From Lithodes maja (taxonomy: Eukaryota; Arthropoda; Malacostraca; Decapoda; Lithodidae), in the NCBI GenBank assembly GCA_037953745.1, contig JBAKBP010003172.1, positions 1 to 64,000 on the forward strand: DNA of 64,000 bases, written 5' to 3'. The position numbers were made by a program, and so were the translations under genes. This document shows positions 12,625 to 24,029 of the stretch, in pieces. Position 1 is the stretch's first letter. Each line of letters opens with the position of its first letter. Under the pieces are notes generated by a model, which saw only the letters and a list, made by a program, of their open reading frames with translations, searched no databases and had not been told where the DNA came from.

Positions 12625-13170
12625 GTAGCCTACATGATCAATGCAAACTTGTAAGTAGGCCTACTAAACAAAATAATGCAAGGTGCAAGCGATAGGCCTA
12701 ATATCCATCACTGTACAGTGTGTAGCCTACACTATTCCTTTAGTATAATACACTATAAGACCATTAGGCTACAGTTATTAGCAAGTATTTATATTGGATA
12801 TTAGTCTCACAGTATATAGGTGTACGGTGTATATAGTTCAGTGCTCTATTAAAGTTTCTACTGTTCTTGCATACGTTTTTACACAGACCGTGGGCTCATA
12901 CGATAATATAGCCTAATTTCTGGTAGGCCTAGTTACAAAATATATTTTCGTCGAGTGTGATAGGCCTACATTTCGCAATTTCAGTGTTCTATTAAGCGAA
13001 TACATGTAAATGAAAACTCATTGATGGACGTTATGTGCGGTCAGCTGATATGCGAAGCAAAAAAATGCTAGCTAGTGTCCCGTTCAACCAATTGACAGTG
13101 CTGCTAACCTAGCAAAGCGCTCGCACAAAGCAATTTTTTGCTAGCTGTCAACGGAATGCGTTGCTGGTGA
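12625..13170. other. No gene seen
   Basis: AT-rich, with several TAGGCCTA motifs. No ORF of note. Confidence 0.4.
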
Positions 13171-13199
13171 ACAAGCCTACATCATTTCTATCCTAAAGT

Positions 13200-15630
13200 T
13201 AGTTCAGCACCCGACCAGTATCTCTGACCGACGTGGAGATTGGCCCAACATCTGCCTCTTATTTCTAACCTCTAATCCTTCTGTTTTCACTGTAAATCTT
13301 CTCCTTCTGTTGGGCTGTTCCAATCATAACCTTGTCTCTGTTAATTATCCTATCTCAACAGTACAGTCTTCAGACCCCCCAGCCAGCAGCGCTTGTGGCA
13401 TTTTGGTGCTGCCGACTGGGAGCCTCTACGGTAGTACTTCTTTGATTTACCCTGGAATTATTTTTGCTTCCGTGGCCATGAACCCTCAGAGAGTGCCGAG
13501 CGCATTACTGAGGTAATACTTTCTGGCATGGATGCATACATAAAATTTTCTATCTCTTAAACTCACTCACAATCATTTTGGTTTACTCACGCTGGTTCTA
13601 CTGCTGTCCGCAAAAAGGAGGAAGCATTCAAACGGTACCGTCAACTTCACACTCAAGAATCTCGTACTTCTTATGTTTCTGCCCGGAATCAAGCCAAATC
13701 TGTTCTCCGACTCGCCAAAAACCCTTTCATCAATTATAAATGTTCTGAACTTTCCTACTCTAGCTCTTCCCAAGCTTTCTGGCATCTAGCCAAAAACCTC
13801 TCTAACAATTTTACTTCCTCATCTGTTCTTCCTCTTTTCCACTCTGATGGCACTACCACCACGTCTTCCTCTGACAAAGTTGAACTCTTTGCTAAAACGT
13901 TCGCTAAAAACTCCGCCTTCGATTATACCGGTGCTGTTCCCCTTAAGGGCTCTCTATTGGTGATATTCTTGCTTATCTTACTAACTCTTGGTCATCCTCC
14001 TTTCGGGACTTCGGTGAGACGTTTTCTATTGCGCTAGACATATCGAAAGCCTTCGATAAAGTCTGGCACCAATCTCTAATTTCCAAAATACCCTCCATTG
14101 GTTTATTTCCCTATATTTGTGCCTTTGTCTCTAATTTCCTTTCAGACCGCTCCATAACTGCAGTAGTGGACGGCCATTGCTCACTTTCTCAGCCTATCAA
14201 CTATGGTGTTCCTCAGGTTTCTGTCTCGTCTCCAATTATCTTTCTAATTTTCATTAACATTTACGCTGTGGGCATATTTCCCCTATATTAGGGCTCATTC
14301 AGGCACTTCTGAATGATTGAGCAAGTGTCTGCATGAAATGAAATGTATTCAGCCATAAACTAAAGAACAGGGCTTCAAAATGACACCAGAACGAGGTTCG
14401 TAGCGCGTGGGGCTAATCCTCAGCGCTATCATAGACATTCGCTGTTATTGAGCGAATATCGCTAATGTCGCACTACATTTGCCTTTGGCAGTACTGTATG
14501 TAATGAGTCTAGCGGGATATACCTCATTCCCCTCAGCGTCCCGGCTGCCTGGCTGGAGAGCGGATGGAGGCCTGCCGCGCTCCCGCTAACTCGGACTCTC
14601 TCCAGAGGCCATGGCGTTCCGGAACGTCTTCCGCAGCCAATGGGAATGATCTCCTCAACTGTACCTCTAGTCCTATCGACTCATATGCTGATGATTCTAC
14701 CTTACACTATTCAATTAGTTTTTCACATCAAACCAGCATGTTATCACTCCAAAACAAATATGACGAGGCCATAGAACGCCTATCTTCTGATCTATTTATT
14801 TAAATTATTTAAATTATTTCTGATTATGGCAGAGAAAACTTTACTACTTTCAATGCCTCCAAGACCCAATTTCTCCCTCTATCTCTCCATTACAGTCATC
14901 CACAAGACTATCAATTATTCTTCATCAATACATAAATCAACCCTTCATTTTCTCTCTATATTCTAGGTGTATTTTTTTCATCTGACCTTACTTGGAAAGA
15001 TCATATTACCACTCTTGCTAAAACAGCTTCCCAAAAGTGAATTGTGCTTAACTATCTCCGTGGGTTCTTCACCCCTGCACAGCTTCTTGCTCTGTACCGG
15101 GGCACAGTGCGCCCCTGTATTTAGTATTGTTCGCATGTGTGGGGAGGCTCAACCCATTCTGCACTTCTCGAATGAGTAAAATCAAAAGCATTTTGCTTCA
15201 TTAACACACTTCTACTAGTTCCCTACAATCTCTTTCTACATGCCACAATGTTGCATTTCTTTCACTCTTCTATCGCTATTACAACAATCAGTGTTTTCAG
15301 AGCTCTCTCAGTGCATACCCCCTCCCTTGGGGCGAGTGCAAGGCACCCGCCTTTCAACCTAGTTCCACTCCTATTCTGTCCAGCTCTCCAACCCAAGAAC
15401 TGGCAAATGTTCTCAATCTTTCTTCTACTTAACAAGTGAACCCCTGGAACTCTCTCCCTCAATCAATCTTTCCTTCGTCCTATGACTTAAACTGATGTAA
15501 ACTTTGTGTGTCCAGGCATTTTGATCCCATCATCCCTTGAATTTGGCTCTGTCACTCTCTTGGATTTGCAGGAGAAACTTGTTACAGGCAACATGCCTTT
15601 TGTCTCCTTCATACACATAGAAAAAGAAAA
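13200..15630 (+). pseudogene. Decayed LINE reverse transcriptase, family C
   Basis: Plus-strand non-LTR element in broken frames. Recognisable blocks in order: ALDISKAFDKVWHQSLISK near 14035-14080, NYGVPQ near 14195-14215, SYADDSTLHYSISF near 14675-14720, SDLTWKDHITTLAKTAS near 14980-15030, and the 3' tail with TTGTTACAGGCAACATGCCT near 15567. Between FIN (about 14255) and DLL (about 14648) about 390 bases of unrelated sequence are inserted. The 3' tail at 15540-15630 matches the copy ending near 7060. Not functional. Confidence 0.75.
14259..14646. mobile_element. Insertion inside LINE family C
   Basis: Unrelated sequence that separates the RT FIN and DLLN codons, which are adjacent in the copy at 6028. 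The right part is GC-rich. No clear terminal repeats or coding frame; type unknown. Confidence 0.45.
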
Positions 15631-16751
15631 CAAAAACAAAAACAAAGGGTGACATGTTTGTGCTGGGCTCCCATAAACCCTTGCAGCTTTAACGTCTCTC
15701 TTCCCGATGCAACATAGCGTACTGATGGTAGAGATGACCATAGTACAAAAGTGTGCTGAGAAAACTGGTCTAGCAAAGCACGAATATGATAGTATCCGTG
15801 ACTACTACTATAACTGGCAAAATTATCGTGGGTAAAATTATCGCAACAGTGTTTTGACTCGCCACCTCTCTAGCTTGGGGACATTAGGTATGGAAGTACC
15901 TGCCATTACACACTTTACAGGGACATAATTTTGCATTGGTGCAATTGGTGTGTGTGACCCACATGATCCTTTGAGAAGCGTCCTAGACATAACTTAATAA
16001 TTTATATTCTATTTATCTTGGACTCATTGTTAAGTTATTTTGTACACTTGTACCACACTATGTACGAGACTACTACATAAATAGCAAGGACATTTTGGGG
16101 GCTCTGCCTGCTTTTTTACTCTACCGGTACTGTTGTTGTCTGTGACAAAATTATGTAGCACCTGTGGTAAAATGTACTGGGTCACTAGCAACTCCCTCCA
16201 CTTAAATATTTTTACCTGGCAATGAACTATTAATTATTGTAAAATCAAGTAGGGTGGATTTCATGGGTCTCTTGATGTTCTCACAAAACAGTGATGGCAT
16301 CTTATGCATCAACATTACAGCATACATTTCGTCGACACAGACATTTAGGGTATTGATGGATCGGATGATACTCTCAAAAGCAGCGTAGAATGCCTTACGT
16401 GTACCTACCTCCTCAGATGGAGCAGACAATTCGCACAAGTTTGTGATGTGTGCAGACGTAAATCAATCTATTTGTTATTTCAAGTAGAGCTAATGCTGTG
16501 GCGTAGCTACTGGCTATTAAATTGAATCCGTCCAACAACTTTTTGCCTCCCCTTCCGGCTGCCCGCGCTGAATATCTGACAACTAGGTTAAATGCGCATC
16601 TGAGATTTGTTACGCCAATTCCCAAGCCACAGTCGTACATTCACATATACATTGATAAAATACCATTACAGTAATTCATTGTTATTAATATAATGTATGA
16701 ATGTAATCTTCGGATATAGGGGTTTTCGTAAGGAACCGTATGTTCAGGAAG

Positions 16752-16829
16752 AAAAGTATCACAAGGGTATACATAGCGAACGTCTTTATTGAGGTACCAA
16801 CGTTACATACATTACTGTACTATGTTTAA
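16752..16829 (+). repeat. 78-bp direct repeat, copy 1
   Basis: Starts AAAAGTATCACAAGGGTATA and ends TACTATGTTTAA. Recurs at 17311-17388 with one visible difference (CGAACG versus CGAACA). The two copies bracket MITE family B copy 1. Confidence 0.9.
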
Positions 16830-17308
16830 CACTAGATTAGCGGGCTAGCGGTTTATTTATATGTACCGCCCAGTGGGGTGTTTTTAGCCAAAATAGGGCT
16901 GTTTACGTGATCATTTTCATGTCTAAATAAGACCCAGAGCGTAAAACAAGTATCTATCCCTGAAAGGGCATAAACAGAGCTTTCCAATGACACCATAACG
17001 ATCCTTTTATGATGGCTAGTTTTCTTGCAACAACCGCGCAACACTAGTGCAAAAAGCATGTAATTCGGCACTTTCCCCATACAATTCCGTATATAGCGAG
17101 TGAGAGAGGGAGGGAGGAGGTGGGATTCGTGTCAGTAGGTTCGCCGCGGTGGTCTGGAGCAGTCATACGCTCGCTACTCTCCTGCCACCACTTGTCTCTC
17201 TCTCTCAGCAACATTACGTGCTGAAATTGCCACACGACCTATGTCGCGCGCCGCCAGATAGTCCAGATTTATTATACTCGACTTATGTTGCGCGCCGACA
17301 CTTAGGGG
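16830..17308 (+). mobile_element. TTAA MITE family B, copy 1 (479 bp)
   Basis: Flanked by TTAA at 16826-16829 and 17309-17312. Starts CACTAGATTAGCGGGC and ends GCGCCGACACTTAGGGG. Near-identical elements lie at 22572-23051 and, inverted, 28622-29101. The TTAA target and CMCCTW-like ends point to the piggyBac group; this is inferred from ends only because no transposase is present. Short ORFs inside it are not genes. Confidence 0.85.
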
Positions 17309-17310
17309 TT

Positions 17311-17388
17311 AAAAGTATCACAAGGGTATACATAGCGAACATCTTTATTGAGGTACCAACGTTACATACATTACTGTACTATGTTTAA
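17311..17388 (+). repeat. 78-bp direct repeat, copy 2
   Basis: Second copy of the repeat at 16752-16829. An inverted, partial third copy (TTGGTACCTCAATAAAGATG) lies near 17764-17800, so the 16752-17818 block may be a larger element with inverted ends. Confidence 0.85.
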
Positions 17389-17672
17389 AGGGGCAGCAGA
17401 TATGGTATTGTTAAGCTGGGGTTTCATTTGTGTAGGCTATATAAATTGACCCTAGGATTATAACATTTTAACTTGGGCAAGTATCTATAATTTAAAATAA
17501 AATCTTGTTTTGATCAGTCAGTTTCGTTTAAAAATAAACGCGGTGAAAACATTAAAATTTAAATTATAGATATTTTGCCCAAATAAAAGTGTGGAAACCC
17601 TAGAGTCAATTTATATAAAAAAAAAAAAAAAAAAGCTTGACAATACCATATTTGCAACTCCTATACAGAATA
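17386..17672. mobile_element. Foldback MITE with TTAA-like end
   Basis: Left arm begins AGGGGCAGCAGATATGGTAT after TTAA. The right arm reads ACAATACCATATTTGCAACT, its reverse complement with few differences. Inner arms also pair (TATCTATAATTTAAA with TTTAAATTATAGATA). A run of 18 A lies near 17619-17636. Noncoding. Confidence 0.65.
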
Positions 17673-17867
17673 ATTATTTATATGTAACTATAACAATTTG
17701 ATTTCGTGTTTTATTCTCTCGTATTTTCAGACCCTGATGCTGACATAAGTTAATATGTTAAAACGTTGGTACCTCAATAAAGATGTTGTTCACTAGGATA
17801 CTTTTCCTCCTGATAAATGTACTCTATAAGCTATATTGTAGAACATAAATCATTTTCCTGGATCATG

Positions 17868-18449
17868 GTTGTGGTACTAAAGCCGCCAGTCAAACAACAA
17901 CCGGCATTTGATATGTACACAGCATCCATATATCATCAACATCACGACCCAGGTGCAAGGAGATATGGTGATAGCCCATCCACCAATCAGCGACAAGCAT
18001 TTCGTAACAAGAGGCAGGTGTTGCAGAGGCCTGATCAAACGCCTCTCCTGTGCGCTGATTGTTTGACGGCACATCAACCACATTCCGGCAAAGAGAACAT
18101 TCCTCACACAGTGCAAGCCTCATACTCTCATAAGCCACCAAATTATAGAGAAAATTTGTTGCCGGGATACTTTTTTGATGAAAGGAAATCCGAAGAAGAC
18201 AATAAAGAAGATAAAAGGAGCCACCCGGGTGGCTTGACCAATCTGAGTGTGACTGCGCTGTATAACATGAGTGGAGAAAACTTGGCGGTGACTGCCAGTG
18301 AGCCGGAAAAGACCTACTGCGATTTGACTATGGAGATTCAGAAGACTGTGGCAGCAGGAAAACGTCCCTCACCAGTGGTCCAGAGAAAGCTAATGAAGTG
18401 CCTACACCAGATGAGCCTCCATAAATTAACAATGGAGCAACTTGATTGA
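17868..18449 (+). CDS. Unrecognised ORF, possible exon
   Basis: Open frame of about 190 codons of low repeat content, ending in TGA after MEQLD. A Met-led reading from 17817 is possible, but the compositionally protein-like part begins about 17880. Features seen: a Cys pair (CADC), a Gly/Asn/Glu-rich middle, and a basic, helix-prone C-terminal part (QRKLMKCLHQMSLHKLTMEQ). I do not recognise the family. The codon pattern looks coding and differs from the MITEs around it. A short second open piece (18556-18667; RDLERRTAVAKSDPSLGTP then stop) follows a pyrimidine-rich tract and CAG, as a 3' exon might, but no good donor joins the two. It could be a host gene, a domesticated element or a processed copy. 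Confidence 0.35.
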   Translation, partial: VVVLKPPVKQQPAFDMYTASIYHQHHDPGARRYGDSPSTNQRQAFRNKRQVLQRPDQTPLLCADCLTAHQPHSGKENIPHTVQASYSHKPPNYRENLLPGYFFDERKSEEDNKEDKRSHPGGLTNLSVTALYNMSGENLAVTASEPEKTYCDLTMEIQKTVAAGKRPSPVVQRKLMKCLHQMSLHKLTMEQLD

Positions 18450-18555
18450 GCCCGAGAACTTTTTATCTTCTACTTTACTTCTCACTTCTCAACTTATTCT
18501 TCATCTATCCAATTACTCTACTCTCCTACTTTACTCCAACCATCAGATCAGATCA

Positions 18556-18667
18556 GAGAGACCTAGAGCGACGAACGGCAGTAGCCAAGTCAGACCCTTC
18601 CCTTGGCACTCCCGTAGCCTTCCAGCATATTCCCACCACATATACGGGGAATAATAGCAGACCCTGA
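18556..18667 (+). CDS. Possible short terminal exon, unrecognised
   Basis: Follows a long pyrimidine tract ending in CAG at about 18545. Encodes RDLERRTAVAKSDPSLG and a stop at TGA 18665-18667. It may belong with the ORF ending at 18449. Evidence is limited to splice-like context and a hydrophilic, protein-like sequence. Confidence 0.25.
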
Positions 18668-18669
18668 TT

Positions 18670-19390
18670 GAATAGCACTGTATGAATATTCCCATATTCA
18701 AAATATGCTACAGGGGTGCAATGCCTAGTGAGTTCATTGCTCAATAGGTGGCGTTCTGAGAGTGAGGGTCCGATTCTATGACGTGAGACAGTGAAGCATA
18801 AAGGCGAAGCAGCCTTAGAAGTGGGACTGCTTCGAGCCATGAGTAGGCAGCCAAGAGCCTCGCGTCTGCGATGGCAGGTTGGCGAAAGGCTGGCTGTAGC
18901 TCGTGCTTCAATTGTCTCACTTCCTAGACTGAAACAAGACCTCACGGGCTTCACCGTGTTGAGCGGTGAATGTTCAAGCTCTTAGCCTATGCCCGAGAGG
19001 GAGTAGTTGGAATATAGCAAAACAAAAGACCCAATAGACAGTGTGTGTGTGACTGGTAGCAGGATTGACAAGCATCTAGGGTACATATATTGAGCAGTAT
19101 ACATTCGCACCTGTACAGCTGAAATATCCGAGAGTCTGTTCTGGTATCGCCTACTTATATCGGATTCCAAGGCAATTGAAGGGGAGTGAGGAAGGGGGAA
19201 AAAAATAAGAAGAAAACCTGGCCTATTCCAAGATTATAAGAAGACGGAGTGACTGCCAATAATACTTTATGGGACCAGTTAAAAGGGAAGAAATGACAGA
19301 CCTGTGTGTGCCAATTTAAAAATTGATGTCACCTATATTGGATGAAACAAAAATATATTTAAAGACAACATATGATGTAATAAAATACAT
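18670..19390. other. No gene seen
   Basis: Short ORFs on both strands without motifs. No repeat recognised. Confidence 0.4.
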
Positions 19391-19455
19391 TTTTTATTTA
19401 TGTGTATGAAGGAGACAAAGGTCAAAGCTGCCTGTAACAAGTGTCTCCCCCAATT
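19390..19455 (-). repeat. LINE family C 3' tail
   Basis: The reverse complement contains CTTGTTACAGGCAGC and TGTCTCCTTCATACACATAA, the tail of LINE family C. Confidence 0.55.
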
Positions 19456-19741
19456 GTAAAAGAAAGTTCTTCATTGTTAGGAAAGCGATACGCTAATAGC
19501 TAGTTAGAAAGTTAGGATTTATTAAGACATATCAATAGTAGTTAAATCTGGCTCCAGAATACCTAAGACAGTTTTTGTTTTGCTTACATGTTGAGACGAA
19601 CCAAGGGACAGTTTGCCCAGTTCGTCTTTAGAGGAATTGATTAGATAAATATCGGAGGATTAAAAGGATAACACCTAATATTTATGAAGTCTAGACATAC
19701 TTGCGACAGATGAGTTTTAGCTAATTAGTTAGTCAGGTTAA

Positions 19742-20102
19742 GGTGGTTGGGTGTATATATTTGCTCATTAATGTATTCTTTATTATTTTTATTATTTTCC
19801 TCCCTAGACCTCCACCAAGCTTACCCCACCCCCCTCCAAGACCCTCTTTCAGGTTAAATGTGTACATTTTTCGATAGAAAAATGTCCCGCCGAAGGCCGG
19901 TTCCTCTTAAATTAGAGGTTAGCTATCGCTCGCCACGAAAAAATTCGACACCAAAATGACATGAAAAGTCTTAATATTGACACAGAACCGAGCCGAAAGG
20001 TCTTAACATTGCCAAACTAATGGGCCTAACGTCTTAAAATCTGAAAACTAATGTGGCTAAACATGATGAAGAAAGGGAACTATAAAAATGACCCATCTCC
20101 CC
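19742..20102 (+). mobile_element. TTAA MITE family A, full copy (361 bp)
   Basis: Flanked by TTAA at 19738-19741 and 20103-20106. The left end GGTGGTTGGGTG and the inverted right end GGGGAGATGGGT form imperfect terminal inverted repeats. Inside are a hairpin (ACATTTTTCGATAGAAAAATG) and several spaced GTCTTAA blocks. Homologous copies: 46561-46833 plus its satellite (minus), 31275-31389 (plus, 5' truncated), and fragments near 5620 and 7095. TTAA target with purine-rich ends fits Kolobok- or piggyBac-related MITEs; no transposase is present. Confidence 0.8.
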
Positions 20103-20164
20103 TTAAAGGCGAGTGGGAGAAACATTTTAAACCATTTATGTTATAAGGAACCTGATTATCACGC

Positions 20165-20185
20165 ATATATATATATATATATTAG
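20165..20185. repeat. Short (TA)n
   Basis: About nine TA units inside a small unrecognised ORF region. Confidence 0.8.
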
Positions 20186-20460
20186 TGTAGCCAGGGAGGA
20201 TATTTTCTTTCAGGCAGGTGAGATTAAAATAATAGGCACAGTTTGCATTATTGAGTTTTTTATTGATACTCTCAATTTTTCGTATAGTTTTTCTGGTATT
20301 TTCAGGAAGTTGGTAAAGGAGGTTTGCAAATGGTTACGACGTTTCAATGGGCGCAGCCATCATTATCAAGGAGAAGTGAAGTTAGAAGGTGATAAGTCGA
20401 GTTTATATAGGCGATACAAGATCAAGAGAGGGATTTTTGTGTGCTAGCTTCACGCTGGTT

Positions 20461-20526
20461 GGCTAACCTAAGACTAGCTCTGGTAGGCTGGCCGGACGCT
20501 TTACAAGAGCTAGTCTTAGGTTAGCC
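20461..20526. repeat. Perfect 21-bp inverted repeat
   Basis: Arm 1 at 20461-20481 begins GGCTAACCTAAGACTAGC. Arm 2 at 20506-20526 is its exact reverse complement over 21 bases. The loop is 24 bases. No ORF or RNA family recognised. Confidence 0.9.
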
Positions 20527-20603
20527 TACAGGTACAGTGGGTGATCTTGCTACAGGAATGAAATACCCTCACCAATTACAAAGAAACATAAACCTATTTT
20601 ATC

Positions 20604-20891
20604 TTGGATCGCCATGAAGGAATCAGTGCAAAGGATCATGAGAGGCATAGCAGAGCTGGAGAGGGATCCACTATATATCAACTAACTTTGAATTCACCTC
20701 TGGCTGGTCGAGATGCCATAATGAAAAACAAGGACAACAAAAGGCAGCTCTCTCAGCTACTCTGCACTCATGATCGTGGTAACAGCATTGAACTTGTTAG
20801 CCAAGACTTCAGTATAGCGTGTCATGACGAAGCAGACATAGCTTTCATCAGCTTGTCACTTGTCCATTATGGATATTGTACAGGGGTGTAG
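20604..20891 (+). pseudogene. Fragment of a repetitive animal protein family (EAD motif)
   Basis: Open frame whose part from about 20685 encodes a P-L-x-x-R-D-A-I block, a K-x-N-K-R-Q-L-x-x-L-L block, then CHDEADIAFIS. This pattern (an LL/FL helix, about 20 residues, then H-[DE]-E-A-D) is typical of a large uncharacterised family, often multi-copy, in animal genomes. Only a short middle portion is present; the frame ends at TAG 20889-20891 after HYGYCTGV. Function unknown, and whether it is an exon or a relic cannot be told here. Confidence 0.4.
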
Positions 20892-21427
20892 AGTCATTAG
20901 TAAGTGGGTGAGAGTACTTTTGAAGTTTGTATAGGATCTTCTGTCGAAATTGTTTGTCCAACTATCGCCTCTTTTCCCCTCATTTTTGTGTTTAACAGGT
21001 GCAGTAGCAGTTTTACTTTCCGAGTTGTATGTGTTCATCAAAATAAAACAAATATCTCTAACAATTTCTGAGTGTGGGTGATTTTAGGATTTATTTAGTT
21101 ATCCATGGTGGCTATGTTGGATTTTGGATAGTTGGAGGGATTTTAGGAGATTAAAACTATGTTATTTGGATTCCCTGGGGTCGAAAACAGGTCTGGATAT
21201 TATGTTGAAGTCTATATGTTGCGTTTCTATCAAGATATTCCGTATTTGGTTATTATACCTAATTAATATGCTAATTAGGTCAATTATGCAAAATGCTACA
21301 CAGATACAAAATAGCATCCGGCAGTTTCTGAGTCCTTAAGACCCATACATTGCATTTCTACCATAACACTTTACAGTACTAAACATTTTTATGTTCACTA
21401 TAGGACATAATTATACGAATGGCTAGT
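20892..21427. other. No gene seen
   Basis: AT-rich sequence without a recognisable feature. Confidence 0.4.
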
Positions 21428-21626
21428 AGACTAAGAGAGAGAGATAGAGAGAGAGTCAGGTAGAGGGAGAGAGTGGTAGTGGGAGGTGGAGGGAGGGAGG
21501 GATAGTTGTAAGTGGAGGAAGGGAGGGGGTAGTAAGAGGTGTAGGGACGGAGGGGTTAGTGAGAGATGGATGGAGGGATGGGGTAGTGGGAGGTGAAGAG
21601 AGGGAGAGATAGTGGGAGAGAGGCTT
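21428..21626. repeat. Polypurine tract with degenerate tandem repeats
   Basis: About 200 bases nearly free of C on the plus strand, built of GAGAGAGA and GGGAGGTGGAGGGAGG-like units of roughly 35 bases. It could adopt triplex or G-rich structures. Confidence 0.75.
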
Positions 21627-21629
21627 GTA

Positions 21630-22567
21630 GGATTTTGCGGGTAGTGTTTACATCTTGAGATTAAGAAGATTCCTCTCGTGTAACAAGATGTGCATTATTA
21701 GGCAGCATACTACAACAGGATAAACAAAATAGGGACACATTTTGTAATGGGTAATTAACTGGGTAAGTTGCCCTGTATAATGGAAAGATATTTTCGATTT
21801 CATATAATCGGACAGTTAAACAAATTATTACATAAATAAAACATTTATTTTGTAAGCCAATCATCTTAACATGGTAGAACATACAGCCTAATATAATTCA
21901 GATGTATTTACTGGTAAAGAAAGAATGCTTGATCTGCTCAGCAAAGCCATAACTAGAACACCTAACACAAATAATTGTGTCAAGAGTTCTCGAGGGCACT
22001 GGATTAAATGTGGAGGAGATGGGTTATGAAACCTTGCATAAAATAGTTACTATGAACATTTATTCAATATTATCAAATACTGACGAGGCCCGATGATTAC
22101 CAAATATCTACACAATTAGAGGTACGCTGTATAATATATACAATTCACACAACTATGTTTTTTATTTTAGTTTACGCATACAAATAGCTTAACTACATTA
22201 GTAGTCTGGGAAGCTGTTTAAACTTTTCGGTAATCCCTAAATCAATGGCATGCCTTATTTTAGCTATTATCTGTTATTATACATCATTAGAAAGTATTCA
22301 TGGAAGAAAAGGGTTTAATAAGACCTAGTTTGACCTATGAATCATTGGATCATTACGTTATTTCCTTACGCCCTAAAACACTAAAAGAGCTATAGTTCTT
22401 TTTTCCTTGCTTTGGAGCGTTTCATAGACTTTCACTCTCCTCCATAAAGATATTAGATATAGATGGAATTAGAATAACATATGGATTTTATTTATTACAC
22501 TACGATCAAACTCTGTTGAAGGAGGTATGGAATAGTGAAACATATTAACGTTTGTAGTTGTATTTAT
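21630..22567. other. No gene seen
   Basis: No ORF with a motif and no repeat recognised. Confidence 0.4.
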
Positions 22568-22571
22568 TTAA

Positions 22572-23051
22572 CACCTTACGAGCGGCCTATGCGGTTTATT
22601 TATATGTACCGCCCAGCGGGGTGTTTTTAGCCAAAATAGGGCTGTTTACGTGATCATTTTCATGCCTAAATAAGACCCAGAACGTAAAACAAGTATCTAT
22701 CCCTGAGAGGGCATAAACAGAGCTTTCGAATGACACCATAACGATCCTTTTATGATGGCTAGTTTTCTTGCAATAACCGTGCAACGCGAGTGCAAAAAGC
22801 ATGTAATTAGGCACTTTCCCCATACAATTCCGTATATAGCGAGTGAGAGAGGGAGGGAGGAGGTGGGATTCGTGTCAGTAGGTTCGCCGCGGTGGTCTGG
22901 AGCAGTCATACGCTCGCTACTCTCCTGCCACCACTTGTCTCTCTCTCTCAGCCACATTACGTGCTGAAATTGCCACACGATATATGTCGAGCACCGCCAC
23001 ATAGTCCAGCTTTATTTAACTCGACTTATGTTGCTCGCCGACATTTAAGGG
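22572..23051 (+). mobile_element. TTAA MITE family B, copy 2 (480 bp)
   Basis: TTAA at 22568-22571 and 23052-23055. Starts CACCTTACGAGCGG. Same orientation as copy 1 and near-identical over its length. Confidence 0.85.
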
Positions 23052-23207
23052 TTAATAATAAAACACGTCATCGCAATGATCGAAGGATGGTGTGATACAG
23101 GCGAAGGTTGGGCGAAAGGATCTCTAACACAATTTACTGTATGGAATGATGGAATTAGATATCGCACTAATGCTTTAATACAGTATATAATGTATACAAA
23201 TATTATT

Positions 23208-23621
23208 ATAGGTAATCCTTTACTTGTTTCTGAGATGACGGGCCCAAAACCAACGATACACCGAGTGGCCAGCATAACCACACAGGCAACCTCAAAACCC
23301 CAGGACAGACAACGAGGACATTTACCTGAGTTCCCCCTCCAAGTACACCGGAATCTACCTGAGTTGGCCATGCCCAGCCGCCCACCCCACAGTTCTCTCT
23401 CACGCCAGCAGCCCTCCAAGAGAACGGAGTGCCCTCTCAGCCAGTCACAATCCGTGTTCCTCAGCCAACCACAACCGCCCTGGGACCACCAATTAGAACC
23501 CTCCTTTTACGTAGCCTCCACCAGAGGCTGTATTATTCCGCCAGATTTGGAATATGATGAACACTCCTTTATGCAATCTAAGCACCAGCGCCCCGAATAT
23601 TACAGTGACAAATGGACCTGA
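23208..23621 (+). CDS. Unrecognised Pro/Gln/Ser-rich ORF, possible 3' exon or element ORF
   Basis: Open frame after TTATTATAG, ending in TGA at 23619-23621. Rich in Pro, Gln, Ser and His, followed by an acidic tail (PPDLEYDEHSFMQ) and a short basic end. The acidic tail is closely matched by an ORF end at 42489-42606 (PDLDYEEEDFMQM, stop). Both loci are followed, within 0.4-0.5 kb, by LTR-like sequence ending CCCGGC..AACA. This suggests the last coding part of an LTR element rather than a host gene, but the family is not recognised. Confidence 0.35.
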   Translation: MGNPLLVSEMTGPKPTIHRVASITTQATSKPQDRQRGHLPEFPLQVHRNLPELAMPSRPPHSSLSRQQPSKRTECPLSQSQSVFLSQPQPPWDHQLEPSFYVASTRGCIIPPDLEYDEHSFMQSKHQRPEYYSDKWT

Positions 23622-23892
23622 TAGTGCCTGACAACTCCATGCTCCCGAGGATACAGACACAATCCTCTATATATATGTACAAAGATAATTAGAAGACCTG
23701 CAAGACATTTGCTACATTATAAACCCTAAGTGTTCACTATTTTTCACAGCAACCCTGGACCTTCCAGTTGCCCCAATGAATATTGTAATATTACCTTGGA
23801 ACCAGGCCCATACTATAATACTTGAGTTCCAAGGCTAGAATATATATGTACCTCACAACAACCACTTTTCCTCTCTTCTCAATACCCCTTTC

Positions 23893-23906
23893 CCCCCCCC
23901 CCCCCC
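23893..23906. repeat. Poly(C) tract
   Basis: Run of about 14 C. A similar C-run lies near 27884-27893. Confidence 0.9.
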
Positions 23907-24029
23907 ACCCGAGTTCATCGACACCTGAATCAAGAATAAATTTGCATAGGACCTCAGGAAAACCTGAGGAAAGTATGCAAACCATCACCTACTGACTAGT
24001 CTAACCCCCTTCAGGATCAGACTTTTGGG

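Noticed and set aside
16853..17080. 75-codon frame repeated at 22596 and 28850
   Set aside because: The frame lies within MITE family B and recurs only because the MITE does.
18553..18954. 133-codon minus-strand frame
   Set aside because: No motif, poor composition and conflict with a possible exon on plus.
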